A DNA stretch of 64,000 bases, from positions 124,001 through 188,000 of the forward strand of contig JAQZBP010000003.1 in assembly GCA_029237815.1 (NCBI GenBank), read 5' to 3'. The translations under genes were made by a program, and so were the position numbers. Under the pieces are notes generated by a model. That model had not been told where the DNA came from, ran no database searches, and saw only the letters and a program-made list of their open reading frames with translations. Positions 26,152 to 34,572 of the stretch are shown piece by piece. The number at the start of each line of letters is the position of its first letter. Positions within the stretch are counted from its first letter, which is position 1. Source of the stretch: Moraxellaceae bacterium. Lineage in GTDB: Bacteria; Pseudomonadota; Gammaproteobacteria; Pseudomonadales; Moraxellaceae.

Positions 26152-27270
26152 CTACATCCCGAGGCTCTGCATGAAGAGGGCGACCGGCAGCGGATGCTTG
26201 ACCACATCGGCCGGCAGGCCGAGGGCCTCGGTCGGAATGCCGTCCGGGATATTGACCATCACGCGCACCACGCTGTCGGCGACCGTCACGTTGTCGAGGC
26301 GACTGCCCTCCACCCGCATCACCGTGCCCCAGCGGTGGAAGCCCAACCCCTTGACCGACACCCGGACCTCGTCACCGACGGCCAGGTCGTGTGCCGCGGC
26401 GGGATCCAGCGTCGCGGCGATCCAGCGTCGCGAATTGAAGGGGCGGAGCTGGAAAAGCGCATCGCCCTTCTGCAGCACGCCGGCTTCGCCCATGGGCAAT
26501 GTCATCAGGTCGCAGTTGCAGGGACTCATGATGGTGACCTGGCGCGGTTTGCGCACGGACACCCCCGGCGGCGGCGGCGGCAGAATCTCGGTGAAGGTGC
26601 CGAGCGGCTGCCCCTTGCGCAGCTTGTGCTTGCTGGCCCGCACCAGGCTCTGGAACACGCCATCCTCCGGCATGCGCACCATGATCGTGTCGGCCGTCAC
26701 GACCGCGGCGGTGCTCTGGGTCACGAACAGCAGCTTGTAGACCTGGGAAAACACATAGCTGAAGGCGAAGAGGCCGAGCAGCAGCACCGCGACCGTGCCG
26801 AGCGCTGCCACGGCACGCACGCCTGTGGTCATCTCCAGTGCCCCACCCTTGCGGGCGTTGGCCATATTGTCGCGCTGCACGATGTGCAGCATCTCGTTCA
26901 GCGCGAGCACATCGCCGGCGAGGAAGGAACTGATCACGGCACGCAGCGCATCAGCCTCACGCGGGCCGATGTCCTGGAACACGCAGCCGGTGCGACCGCT
27001 CTTGTTCCCCATGGGCTGGAAGCTGATGTTTACCGTGTAGGTGAAGGTGTCGTACTGCAACACCAGTTCGGCGCGATGAGTCCGGCGCGGATCCAGCACG
27101 TAGGTACCTGTGCTGATGGCCATGCCGCCGGCGGATATGTCGACCAGGTCGAATTCCTGGCCCTTGCCGTCCCGGTCGCGCACCCTGACCTTGCCCGGCA
27201 GCTTGATGCGCACGTGCTGGCGATGGGCTTCCGCCTCGTGAACCACTTTTCCATTTGCGGTATTGGACAT
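26152..27270 (-). CDS. alg44: c-di-GMP-binding alginate polymerisation protein Alg44
   Basis: This 372-residue protein has an N-terminal cytoplasmic PilZ domain, one membrane helix (RAVAALGTVAVLLLGLFAFSYVF) and a periplasmic membrane-fusion-like domain. The PilZ c-di-GMP motifs are intact: RQHVR (RxxxR) and DISAGG (DxSxxG). Alg44 activates Alg8 when c-di-GMP binds. It follows alg8 after 21 bp and is 4 bp from algK, so alginate polymerisation here should still depend on c-di-GMP. Confidence 0.94.
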   Translation of the reverse strand: MSNTANGKVVHEAEAHRQHVRIKLPGKVRVRDRDGKGQEFDLVDISAGGMAISTGTYVLDPRRTHRAELVLQYDTFTYTVNISFQPMGNKSGRTGCVFQDIGPREADALRAVISSFLAGDVLALNEMLHIVQRDNMANARKGGALEMTTGVRAVAALGTVAVLLLGLFAFSYVFSQVYKLLFVTQSTAAVVTADTIMVRMPEDGVFQSLVRASKHKLRKGQPLGTFTEILPPPPPGVSVRKPRQVTIMSPCNCDLMTLPMGEAGVLQKGDALFQLRPFNSRRWIAATLDPAAAHDLAVGDEVRVSVKGLGFHRWGTVMRVEGSRLDNVTVADSVVRVMVNIPDGIPTEALGLPADVVKHPLPVALFMQSLGM

Positions 27271-27291
27271 GATGTTGAGCTCGCTTGCTGA

Positions 27292-28803
27292 TCAGCTCTT
27301 TGCCAGCAGGATGCAAAGAACGAAGAAGATGCTGAAGGCCGAGAAGGTCATCGCGTTTGCACTCCAGCGATTGAAGGTCACACGCAGCGTCGACCCCTCG
27401 GGCAACCTGGTTTTCTGTCGCGTCCACGATTGCTGGTCCAGGCGGAAGATCACCCAGGCCTTCACCAGGGAACCGGCCAGCTGGTTGTAGTACAGCAGGA
27501 CGGGATAGCTGGGCTTCACCGGATGCCCGCCCGACGCCAGGATCATGCAGACCACGAAACGCGTCATGCCGATCCACAGGAGGTAGGCGACCATCATGAT
27601 CGGCCCGTAGATGAAGCTGGCGATCAGTGCCGTGGTCACGCCGATCAACCCCGTCCACATCGAGATGCGCTGGTCGAGCATCACGTAGTAGGTGAAGACA
27701 CCGAGCCGGCGCAGGCCGAGCGATGTCGCGCGCATGTTCTGGCGCAGGGCGTTGCCATACCAGCGGAACATCAGCTTGACCGAGGCCAGCACGAAGCTCT
27801 TGTCGGGCGGATGCTCCAGCGTGCAGATGCTGACGTCGGGCACGTAGAAGGTGTCGTAGCCGAGCCGCATGACGTGGAACCAGCTCGACTTGTCGTCGCC
27901 GGTGAGGAAGCGGAAACGCCCCAGGCGCCAATGCTCCAGATAGTCGTTCTGCACGCCGTTGATGAACTCCGGATGCGTGACGACACTGCCGCGGAAGATG
28001 GACATGCGCCCCGTCAGCGTCAGTACGCGGTTGGTCAGGCCCATGGAGCACATGTTGAGGTGGCGCTGGGCGAAACGGAGCTGGTGCCAGTCGCGTATCA
28101 CGCCGCTGCCGATCACCCGGCAGTGCTCATTGGTGGTGAGCGCGCCCATGTTCGGCATCAGTGAGAAGAACGGCAGCGAATCCCTGACGCAGTCCGGCAT
28201 CAGCACGGTGTCCCCGTCCACCACCACGACCACGCTTTCGTGGAAGCGGCGGTTGCGCGAGATGGCACGAAAGCCGTGGGCGAGGCCGTCGCGCTTCCCG
28301 GTGCCCGGAATGCGCACGAAGATCAGGTCGATGGACGCGCCGCGCGCTTCCACGATCTCGCGGTAGACGCTGCGGATGAGGAACTCGTCCGAGCGCTCGA
28401 CGATGGACGCCACGACCGAGGCGGGCCGGCCACAGTTCATCGCCTCCATGAACACGGCGCGATAGACCTGGTAGCTGGTGCTCGTCTCGATGCGGAAGCT
28501 GGTGACCAGAAAGTAGACGTGGGCCGGCAGGTCCTGCTCCTTCACCAGGTTGGCGCGGTCGCGCAGCCGGGGAAAGACCACGCGCAGGAAGATTTGCGCG
28601 CGCAGGAAATGCACCAGCGATACGGAATAGCGCCACGCGCTGATCAGCCCCAGCAGCAGGATGAACTTGGTGCTTTCCTCCAGGAAGATCATGGATGGAA
28701 CCAGGGTGGCGAGAAAACCCAGGGCGCAGCCGAACACCAGCCACCCCAGCCACCACCCTGCCCTTTCCGGCAACCAGGGCCGGACCCGCTCGACCAGCAT
28801 CAT
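27292..28803 (-). CDS. alg8: mannuronan synthase Alg8 (GT2)
   Basis: This 503-residue inner-membrane family 2 glycosyltransferase polymerises GDP-mannuronate into polymannuronate. Membrane helices frame a cytoplasmic GT domain with GTGKRDGLAHGFRAI, the metal-binding VVVVDGDTVLMPDC, TGRMSIFRGSVV, FLTGDDKSSW (base region) and MFRWYGNALRQN, equivalent to the QxxRW block. Length is close to Pseudomonas Alg8 (about 494). It starts 6 bp after the algD stop, with tandem ATGs. Confidence 0.94.
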   Translation of the reverse strand: MMLVERVRPWLPERAGWWLGWLVFGCALGFLATLVPSMIFLEESTKFILLLGLISAWRYSVSLVHFLRAQIFLRVVFPRLRDRANLVKEQDLPAHVYFLVTSFRIETSTSYQVYRAVFMEAMNCGRPASVVASIVERSDEFLIRSVYREIVEARGASIDLIFVRIPGTGKRDGLAHGFRAISRNRRFHESVVVVVDGDTVLMPDCVRDSLPFFSLMPNMGALTTNEHCRVIGSGVIRDWHQLRFAQRHLNMCSMGLTNRVLTLTGRMSIFRGSVVTHPEFINGVQNDYLEHWRLGRFRFLTGDDKSSWFHVMRLGYDTFYVPDVSICTLEHPPDKSFVLASVKLMFRWYGNALRQNMRATSLGLRRLGVFTYYVMLDQRISMWTGLIGVTTALIASFIYGPIMMVAYLLWIGMTRFVVCMILASGGHPVKPSYPVLLYYNQLAGSLVKAWVIFRLDQQSWTRQKTRLPEGSTLRVTFNRWSANAMTFSAFSIFFVLCILLAKS

Positions 28804-28809
28804 GGCGGC

Positions 28810-30117
28810 TTACCAGCAGATGCCCTGGTACCCGGGATGCTGCACGCCCGCCTCGATCCCCGTGAGGTCGATGATGGTCTTGCCCTCGGGTATGCGCGGC
28901 AGGAAGGAGCGGAACTCCGGATCGGGATAGGAGATCACCAGCGTTTCCGCATGGTCCGAGATCTCGTCCAGGCTCCCCACCAGGAGATTGGAAAGATGCG
29001 GGATGCGGTTGTTGATGTACTCGCGGTTGGCGCCGTGCATGCGGGCATGCTCGACGTTGCGGTCGTAGATACGGAGGTCGTAGCCCTTGCCGATCAGGCG
29101 CTCGCCCAGTTCGACGAAGGGGCTCTCGCGCAGGTCGTCCGTGCCCGACTTGAAGCTGAGGCCGAGCAGTCCGATGCGCCGTGCCGGCTTCTGCATGATG
29201 AGGTCGAGGCCGCGCCGGATGTGCTCCTGGTTGCTGTTCAGCATGGAGTACAGCAGCGGCAGCTGGAGGTCGCGCTGCATGGCGCGGTAGGTCAATGCGC
29301 GCACGTCCTTGGGCAGGCAGGAGCCGCCGAAGGCGAATCCCGGACGCATGTAGTACGACGAGACATTGAGCGACTTGTCCTTGCAGATGACGTCCATGAC
29401 CTCGCGCCCGTCGACGCCGAAGATCTTGGCCACCGAGCCGATCTCGTTGGAGAACGCCACCTTGGTGGCATGCCAGGCATTGCAGGTGTACTTGATCATC
29501 TCGGCGATTTCCGGCGCCTTCACGATCACTTCGCCCGGCAGGCCGTCGTAGAGGCTGGCGACGCGCAGCGCCGTGGCGTCGTCGTCGGCACCGATGATGG
29601 TGAAGGGCGGATTGTCGAAGTCGCGGATGGCCGTGCATTCGCGCAGGAATTCCGGGTTCACCGCGACATGGAACTGCCGCCCCGCCACCTTGCCGGAGAA
29701 CGACTCCAGCGTCGGCAGCACGAGGTTGCGCAGCGTGCCGGGCAGCACGGTGCTGCGGATGACGACGATGTGGCCGTCGGCCTTGTCGCGCAGCGCCAGG
29801 CCGATCTGCTCGCAGACGCCCCTGACATGCGACAGGTCGAGATCGCCGTTTGACTTGCTCGGCGTGCCGACGGCAATGAAGGAAATGTCGCTCTGCCGCA
29901 CCGCCTCGCCCACGTCGGTGGTCGCCTGCAGCGTTTTGCCGGCCACCTCCGCCAGCAATTCCGGCAGGCCCGGCTCGACGATGGGCGCCTCGCCGCGGCG
30001 GATGGCTTCTATCTTGTCGCTGTTGATGTCGACGCCGATGACCTGGTGGCCGCGCCTGGCGAAGCAGGCAGAACAAACAACACCCACGTACCCCATTCCG
30101 AATACACTGATCTTCAT
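28810..30117 (-). CDS. algD: GDP-mannose 6-dehydrogenase
   Basis: This 435-residue enzyme oxidises GDP-mannose to GDP-mannuronate, the committed alginate precursor step. It has a Rossmann start (MKISVFGMGYVGVVCSACFA), GTPSKSNGDLDLSHV, the catalytic-site block NPEFLRECTAIRDF, EMIKYTCNAWHATKVAFSNEIG, and the nucleophilic Cys in FGGSCLPKDVRAL. It is the first gene of the minus-strand operon algD-8-44-K-E-G. Confidence 0.97.
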   Translation of the reverse strand: MKISVFGMGYVGVVCSACFARRGHQVIGVDINSDKIEAIRRGEAPIVEPGLPELLAEVAGKTLQATTDVGEAVRQSDISFIAVGTPSKSNGDLDLSHVRGVCEQIGLALRDKADGHIVVIRSTVLPGTLRNLVLPTLESFSGKVAGRQFHVAVNPEFLRECTAIRDFDNPPFTIIGADDDATALRVASLYDGLPGEVIVKAPEIAEMIKYTCNAWHATKVAFSNEIGSVAKIFGVDGREVMDVICKDKSLNVSSYYMRPGFAFGGSCLPKDVRALTYRAMQRDLQLPLLYSMLNSNQEHIRRGLDLIMQKPARRIGLLGLSFKSGTDDLRESPFVELGERLIGKGYDLRIYDRNVEHARMHGANREYINNRIPHLSNLLVGSLDEISDHAETLVISYPDPEFRSFLPRIPEGKTIIDLTGIEAGVQHPGYQGICW

Positions 30118-30414
30118 GGCATCCAGGCCCTATCAGAGTTGAAGGAAAATCGTGCGTGCAAGGACAAGCCGTCACCGGCCGCTGCGAGAGCGGAGATGCA
30201 TGGAAACGACTGAAGAGAGGAGAGGAATTTCCAGCCCGTCCGTGGCTGATGTGCTCGTCCTTGACGTGGCCAGTATATGAGTGTGGTCAGCAAGCGCCAT
30301 CGGAAATGTTGGACATTTACAGCAACGCTGACTGCGAGAACGCGCGAGCAATATTTGCGAACAAGAGCGCGCTCTGGTGTTAACCGGACGCGCGCGTTTT
30401 AAATGCTTTCTGTA
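30118..30414 (-). promoter_or_regulatory. algD upstream region
   Basis: This 297-bp gap lies between algD and the end of the persulfide dioxygenase gene. It contains a perfect 15-bp dyad AAATGT-TGG-ACATTT (30304-30318) and a TATACT hexamer on minus (30277-30272) that could be a -10 box without a good -35. Polypurine tracts occur nearer the start. A 12-bp palindrome AGAGCGCGCTCT sits at about 30365. I see no clear AlgU or sigma-54 promoter. Confidence 0.45.
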
Positions 30415-31113
30415 TCAGGAGGCCTGACCGCAAGCGCGATTGGCCGGCACGGCGACATCCATCAGCCGGGGATTGGGCAGCTTGAGGTTGGCCATCAGTT
30501 CGACATAGGCCGCTTCGTCCGCCACCTGCAGGCGCGGGTTGCAGGCGCGCTCCTCGCCGATGGTGCTCACCGTCCAGCCCTTGTAGTCATGGCCGGGGTA
30601 GACCAGCGTATCGTCCGGCAGCGTCAGCAGGCGCTCGAACAGGCTTCGGTATTGCGCATGCGCGCTGCCGTTCTGGAAATCGGTGCGGCCGGTGCCGCGA
30701 ATCAGCAGGGTGTCGCCGGTGAAGACCTGGCGACGGCCGTCGGCCTCGAGATAGAAGCTGTAGGAGTCGTCGGTGTGCCCGGGTGTGTAGATCACCTGCA
30801 GCCGATGTGCGCCGAAGGTGACTTCCGCGCCATCCGTGAAACGCGCCGACACGCAACCGGCCTGCGCCTCGCGCCCCATCCAGGTGATGCAGCCGGTGGC
30901 GTCGCGCAAGGCGCCGAGCGCGGTGATGTGATCGGCATGCACATGGGTGTCCAGCGCGGCGATCAGGCGCAGGCCCAATTCCTGCAGCAGCTGCAGGTAA
31001 GCCGGCATCTGCTCGCGCACGGGATCGATCAGCACGGCCTCCCGGCTCGTCTTGTCAGCCAGCAAATAGGTGTAGGTGCTTGACGCCTGGTCATACAGTT
31101 GCCTGAACAACAT
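30415..31113 (-). CDS. persulfide dioxygenase (ETHE1-like metallo-beta-lactamase fold)
   Basis: This 232-residue MBL-fold protein of the ETHE1 type oxidises glutathione persulfide to sulfite. The iron site motif ALDTHVHADHITALG, YTPGHTDDSYSF and GDTLLIRGTGRTDFQNG match ETHE1 enzymes, with VYPGHDYKG near the C-terminus. It is the last gene of a minus-strand set with a TauE/SafE exporter and sulfide:quinone reductase. Sulfide is thus oxidised to persulfide and sulfite. Confidence 0.92.
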   Translation of the reverse strand: MLFRQLYDQASSTYTYLLADKTSREAVLIDPVREQMPAYLQLLQELGLRLIAALDTHVHADHITALGALRDATGCITWMGREAQAGCVSARFTDGAEVTFGAHRLQVIYTPGHTDDSYSFYLEADGRRQVFTGDTLLIRGTGRTDFQNGSAHAQYRSLFERLLTLPDDTLVYPGHDYKGWTVSTIGEERACNPRLQVADEAAYVELMANLKLPNPRLMDVAVPANRACGQAS

Positions 31114-31146
31114 GTCCGCTTCCTCCTCGAAATTCCGCCTGCCTTC

Positions 31147-31965
31147 TCAGGCGAAGGTCGTGATCAGGTTCCACAAAGCCAGCAGCACGATGGCGACCAC
31201 GAAGACCTGCTGCAGCCGCGGCCCGGCCAGGTGTGGCGCGAGCCAGGTCCCAGCCAGCATGCCGGCGAAACCGCCGGCCATCACCAGCAGCGCCGGCCCG
31301 GCAACCACGTCGGGCCGGGTTACAAGGAAGCTGGCGAACCCCGCCCCCGCCACCACGGCGATTATGGCCAGCGACGTGGCCACGGCCTGCGCCATCGGCA
31401 GGCCGGTGAGCAATACCAGCGCCGGCACGATGACGAAACCGCCGCCCACGCCGAACAGGCCGGACAGCACGCCCGCGAGCAGACCAACGATGCCCATGCG
31501 CAACATGCAGGGCCAGCGCCACTCGAGGTAGCCCGATTCGCTGAGGGAGCAGGCCGGCGCCGCCAGCAACGCGGACCGCCCCGTGCCGGCACGCACCACG
31601 CGCGTCGCGGCCGGGTCCTCTGCCGCCTGCCGCCACATGCGCCGCGCGATCACCCCCACCAGCAGCGTGAAGGCTGCCAGCACCGCGGCCTCCGGCAGCT
31701 GGCGGCCCAGCCACTGCCCCAGCGGTGTCGCAACGCCGCCGGCGATGCCGAGCACGGTCACTGCCGGCCATGCCACCTGCCGGCCGCGCCGCAGCAGCAC
31801 GCCGAAGCCGGCGGCCAGCGCCACGGCGCCTAGCGACACGCCCGCCGCCACGGCCGGCGGCAGCAGGAGCCCCTGCATCAGCAGCGGCAGCGCCAGCACC
31901 GAACCCCCGGCGCCGGTGAGTCCCAGCACGAGGCCGATGACAGCGCCGATCAGCAAGGCCAGCAT
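31147..31965 (-). CDS. TauE/SafE-family sulfite exporter
   Basis: This 272-residue membrane protein of the TauE/SafE (DUF81) family has about eight hydrophobic helices and two glycine-rich repeats: LIGLVLGLTGAGGSVLALPLLM near the N-terminus and LAGVLSGLFGVGGGFVIVPALV in the middle. The family moves sulfite or organosulfonates across the membrane. Its position between the persulfide dioxygenase and sulfide:quinone reductase suggests sulfite efflux. Confidence 0.88.
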   Translation of the reverse strand: MLALLIGAVIGLVLGLTGAGGSVLALPLLMQGLLLPPAVAAGVSLGAVALAAGFGVLLRRGRQVAWPAVTVLGIAGGVATPLGQWLGRQLPEAAVLAAFTLLVGVIARRMWRQAAEDPAATRVVRAGTGRSALLAAPACSLSESGYLEWRWPCMLRMGIVGLLAGVLSGLFGVGGGFVIVPALVLLTGLPMAQAVATSLAIIAVVAGAGFASFLVTRPDVVAGPALLVMAGGFAGMLAGTWLAPHLAGPRLQQVFVVAIVLLALWNLITTFA

Positions 31966-31992
31966 GCGTCCCCTCCCCCGGATCCGGCGCGC

Positions 31993-33270
31993 TCACTCGT
32001 CCTGCAGGCGCAGGATGCCGAGCGTCTTCAGCACGTACTTTTCGTAGATGGGTTCGGCATTGCCGACGCGCATCTTGCGCATGAAGTACTTCTCGAAGCC
32101 GATCTTGGCCAGGTGCACCCAGTAGCCCTGCTTCGACCAGGTGACGTTGCGCGGCGGAATCTGCGGCAGCGCAATGAACACGGCGCCGTCGTCGCCCATG
32201 TCGGCCAGGCAGAGCGCGTTCCAGGTGGCCTTCGCGGTGCCTTCGCGGCCCTCGAGGTCGGCCTTGATGTTCTCGACGATGGCCGTGACCATCGATTCGA
32301 TCATGTAGCCGGTCTTGGGCGCGCCGGTCGGCACCGGCGTGACTTCCACCGGTGGGATCGCCACGCAGACGCCGGCGGAGAAAATGTTGCGGTACTTCGG
32401 GCTGCGCTGGTGCTCGTCGATGATCACGAAGCCGCGCGGATTGCACAGGCCCTCCACCTTCGCCACCGCGTCCACGCCCTTGAAAGCCGGGATGAACATG
32501 CTGTAGCGCTGCGGCAGGTCGTGCTCGCGCACCGGCTGGCCCTTGTCGTCGTGCTCGGCGATTTTCACGCGCTCCGGCGTCACTTCGAGCAGCTTCGCGT
32601 TGGTGATCCACTTGATGTGGCGCTGGCGCAGGTTGCTCTCCAGCATGCCCTTGGAATCACCGACGCCCCCCAGGCCCATGTGGCCGATATACGGTTCGCT
32701 GGTCACGAAGGTGATGGGCACCTTGTGGCGCAGCTTGCGCTTGCGCAGGTCGGCATCGAGGATCATGGCGAATTCATAGGCCGGACCGAAGCAGCTCGCG
32801 CCTTGCGCCGCGCCGACCACGATGGGGCCGGGATTCTCGAGGAACTGCTGGTAGGACTTCCAGGCATGCTCGGCATGCGGCGTGCTGCACACCGACTGCG
32901 ACCCACCCTGCTCGGGCCCGAGCCCGGGCACTTCGTCGAAAGCCAGCTTGGGACCGGTGGTGATGATCAGGTAGTCATAGTCCAGCGTGCTGCCATCGGC
33001 CAGCACGAGCCGGTTCCTGTCCGCCTCGATGCTGCTGACCGCCTGCACCACTAGCCGGATGTCCTTGCGCGCCAGCGGCTTGGCCAGCGGCACCACGACC
33101 TGCGCCGGCGTGCGCCAGCCGACGGCCACCCAGGGATTGGACGGGGTGAACTGGAAATGGTCGACGGGATTGACCACAGTGATCTCGTGTCCCTGGCCGA
33201 GCTCCTTGCGCAAGTCATATGCCGCTGGCAGGCCACCCAGGCCTGCGCCGATAACCACGATATGAGCCAT
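31993..33270 (-). CDS. sqr: sulfide:quinone oxidoreductase
   Basis: This 425-residue FAD flavoprotein transfers electrons from sulfide to quinone. The dinucleotide-binding start is HIVVIGAGLGGLPAAYDL. Cysteines at 128 (QSVCSTPHAEHA), 160 (GASCFGPAYEF) and 354 (ALCLADMGD) agree with the three redox Cys of Acidithiobacillus-type SQR. Start 33270 (MAHIVV) follows GAAGAGGG; the longer form from 33315 adds an unlikely leader. Its promoter lies back to back with that of the ArsR gene at 33467. Confidence 0.9.
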   Translation of the reverse strand: MAHIVVIGAGLGGLPAAYDLRKELGQGHEITVVNPVDHFQFTPSNPWVAVGWRTPAQVVVPLAKPLARKDIRLVVQAVSSIEADRNRLVLADGSTLDYDYLIITTGPKLAFDEVPGLGPEQGGSQSVCSTPHAEHAWKSYQQFLENPGPIVVGAAQGASCFGPAYEFAMILDADLRKRKLRHKVPITFVTSEPYIGHMGLGGVGDSKGMLESNLRQRHIKWITNAKLLEVTPERVKIAEHDDKGQPVREHDLPQRYSMFIPAFKGVDAVAKVEGLCNPRGFVIIDEHQRSPKYRNIFSAGVCVAIPPVEVTPVPTGAPKTGYMIESMVTAIVENIKADLEGREGTAKATWNALCLADMGDDGAVFIALPQIPPRNVTWSKQGYWVHLAKIGFEKYFMRKMRVGNAEPIYEKYVLKTLGILRLQDE

Positions 33271-33409
33271 AACCCTCTTCTCCTCCGCCTGCGGCGGTTC
33301 ACGTGTGGGGCGCATCCGGATGCCTGATAGTGCTCCTGCGGAACCGCCTTGCGCCTGACCAGGGTCAATACCGCGGTCCGCTGCCGGTTCATGCTTGCCT
33401 CAGCATGGC

Positions 33410-33442
33410 TTGACGTTATATTAGCTTATGCTAATTTAGCAA
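33410..33442. promoter_or_regulatory. divergent promoters with palindromic BigR-type operator
   Basis: The palindrome ATTAGC-TTAT-GCTAAT (33420-33435) lies between overlapping promoters. On minus, TTGCTA (33442-33437), a 16-bp spacer and TATAAC (33420-33415) drive sqr. On plus, TTGACG (33410-33415), a 16-bp spacer and TAATTT (33432-33437) drive the repressor gene. A repressor bound here would shut off both directions, as known for BigR/SqrR. Confidence 0.75.
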
Positions 33443-33466
33443 TACCTGAATTAAAGGGAGCCGACC

Positions 33467-33844
33467 ATGCCCCGCCCGACCGCTCTTCCCGCCGTGCCCG
33501 ACTTCACGGGCATGGAGGGCCATGCCGAGGAGGCCGCCCGCCTGCTGCGCTCGCTGGGCAACCCGCACCGCCTGATGGTGTTGTGTGCGCTGTGCGCGGG
33601 CGAGATGTCCGTGGGCGAGCTCAACGCCGTGGTACCGCTGTCGCAGTCGGCCCTCTCCCAGCACCTTGCCGTGCTGCGCGAGGAGAGACTCGTGAATACG
33701 CGCCGGGACGGCCAGACTGTCTTCTACAGCGTGCCCGACAGTCCGGCGCTGCGGATCCTGGAGGTGCTGCACGGCGCCTTCTGCGCCCCTCCTGCGAAAA
33801 AGAGCGCGCGCGCAAAACCCACCTCAACGAAAGGAGCGAAATGA
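33467..33844 (+). CDS. bigR: ArsR-family persulfide-sensing repressor (BigR/SqrR-like)
   Basis: This 125-residue winged-helix protein has an ArsR HTH (VGELNAVVPLSQSALSQHLAVLREERLVNTRRDGQTVFYSV). Cys40 (VLCALC) and Cys106 (LHGAFCAPP) sit at the positions of the two redox Cys of BigR/SqrR, which form a tetrasulfide link when persulfides appear and then release DNA. An additional Cys43 is present. Arsenic or zinc ligand sets of other ArsR proteins are not seen. It leads a plus-strand operon. Confidence 0.87.
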   Translation: MPRPTALPAVPDFTGMEGHAEEAARLLRSLGNPHRLMVLCALCAGEMSVGELNAVVPLSQSALSQHLAVLREERLVNTRRDGQTVFYSVPDSPALRILEVLHGAFCAPPAKKSARAKPTSTKGAK

Positions 33845-34303
33845 ATGACGGCGTCCAGTGAGCTCTGGCTCGACATCCCGAACTGCTGCACCCCGGGCAC
33901 CGGTCTCTGCACCGGTGGCCGCCCCCGCCCCGAGCACCTGCAGGCGGCGAAGGCCAAGGGCGTGCGCACCGTGATCAACCTCTGCCCGCCGGCGGAAGCG
34001 GTGGACTACGACGAGGCGTCCGTCGTCGGCGGCCTCGGCATGCACTACGTAAACATTCCCGTGGCCGGCCCCGCCGACCTCACGCTGGAAAACGCGAAGA
34101 AACTCGCCGCCGCGATTGCCGAGGCCGGCCCCGGCCATCCGGTGCTGCTCCACTGCGCCAGCGGCAACCGCGTCGGCGCGCTGATGGCCGTGAAGGCCCG
34201 CCTCATCGACGGCGCGAGCGCCGAGGACGCCCTGGCGCAGGGCCGCGCCGCCGGCCTGAAGGCGCTGGAGCCCTACGTCACGCAACTGCTCAACCAGAAC
34301 TGA
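33845..34303 (+). CDS. DUF442 / TIGR01244-type sulfur metabolism protein
   Basis: This 152-residue protein has the phosphatase-like fold of DUF442 with the loop VLLHCASGNRVGALM, whose Cys and Arg resemble the CRSGxR loop of the N-terminal half of Blh (beta-lactamase hydrolase-like) proteins. In Blh this domain is fused to an ETHE1 domain; here the two are separate genes on opposite strands of the same cluster. The family probably acts as a sulfurtransferase. GGAG precedes the ATG, which directly follows the repressor stop. Confidence 0.82.
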   Translation: MTASSELWLDIPNCCTPGTGLCTGGRPRPEHLQAAKAKGVRTVINLCPPAEAVDYDEASVVGGLGMHYVNIPVAGPADLTLENAKKLAAAIAEAGPGHPVLLHCASGNRVGALMAVKARLIDGASAEDALAQGRAAGLKALEPYVTQLLNQN

Positions 34304-34330
34304 CCACCTTCATTCCAGAGGAGAAATGCC

Positions 34331-34549
34331 ATGACCGCTTCCATCGACCAGCTCGTGTTCCGCTTCGCCGGTGTGTTCATCCTGCTCTCGCTCGCGCTGT
34401 CGCAGATCCACAGCGTCAACTGGCTGTGGTTCACCGCCTTCGTGGGCCTGAACATGCTGCAGGCGTCGTTCACCGGCTTGTGTCCGCTCGCCATGATCCT
34501 CGGCAAGCTCGGCGTGAAACCCGGCACCGCCTTCTGCGCCCGTTCGTAA
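34331..34549 (+). CDS. DUF2892 membrane protein
   Basis: This 72-residue protein has two membrane helices ([17 protein letters not shown] and [23 protein letters not shown]) and conserved Cys residues (GLCPL and AFCARS), as in DUF2892 proteins such as the membrane part of YgaP. These often stand beside sulfur-transfer genes. AGAGGAG lies before the ATG. Confidence 0.85.
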   Translation: MTASIDQLVFRFAGVFILLSLALSQIHSVNWLWFTAFVGLNMLQASFTGLCPLAMILGKLGVKPGTAFCARS

Positions 34550-34572
34550 CGCCACCTGACGAGACCTTCGCC

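Noticed and set aside
26957..28127. Arg-rich minus-strand frames over alg8 and alg44
   Set aside because: They overlap the true Alg8 and Alg44 frames, which contain GT2 and PilZ motifs.
30118..30414. AlgU (sigma-22) promoter for algD
   Set aside because: TCTGA occurs near 30130 on minus, but no GAACTT-like -35 lies at the right distance.
31091..32611. 506-residue minus-strand frame over sqr and tauE
   Set aside because: It is an out-of-frame translation of the SQR and exporter genes and is Gly/Arg/Ala-rich without motifs.
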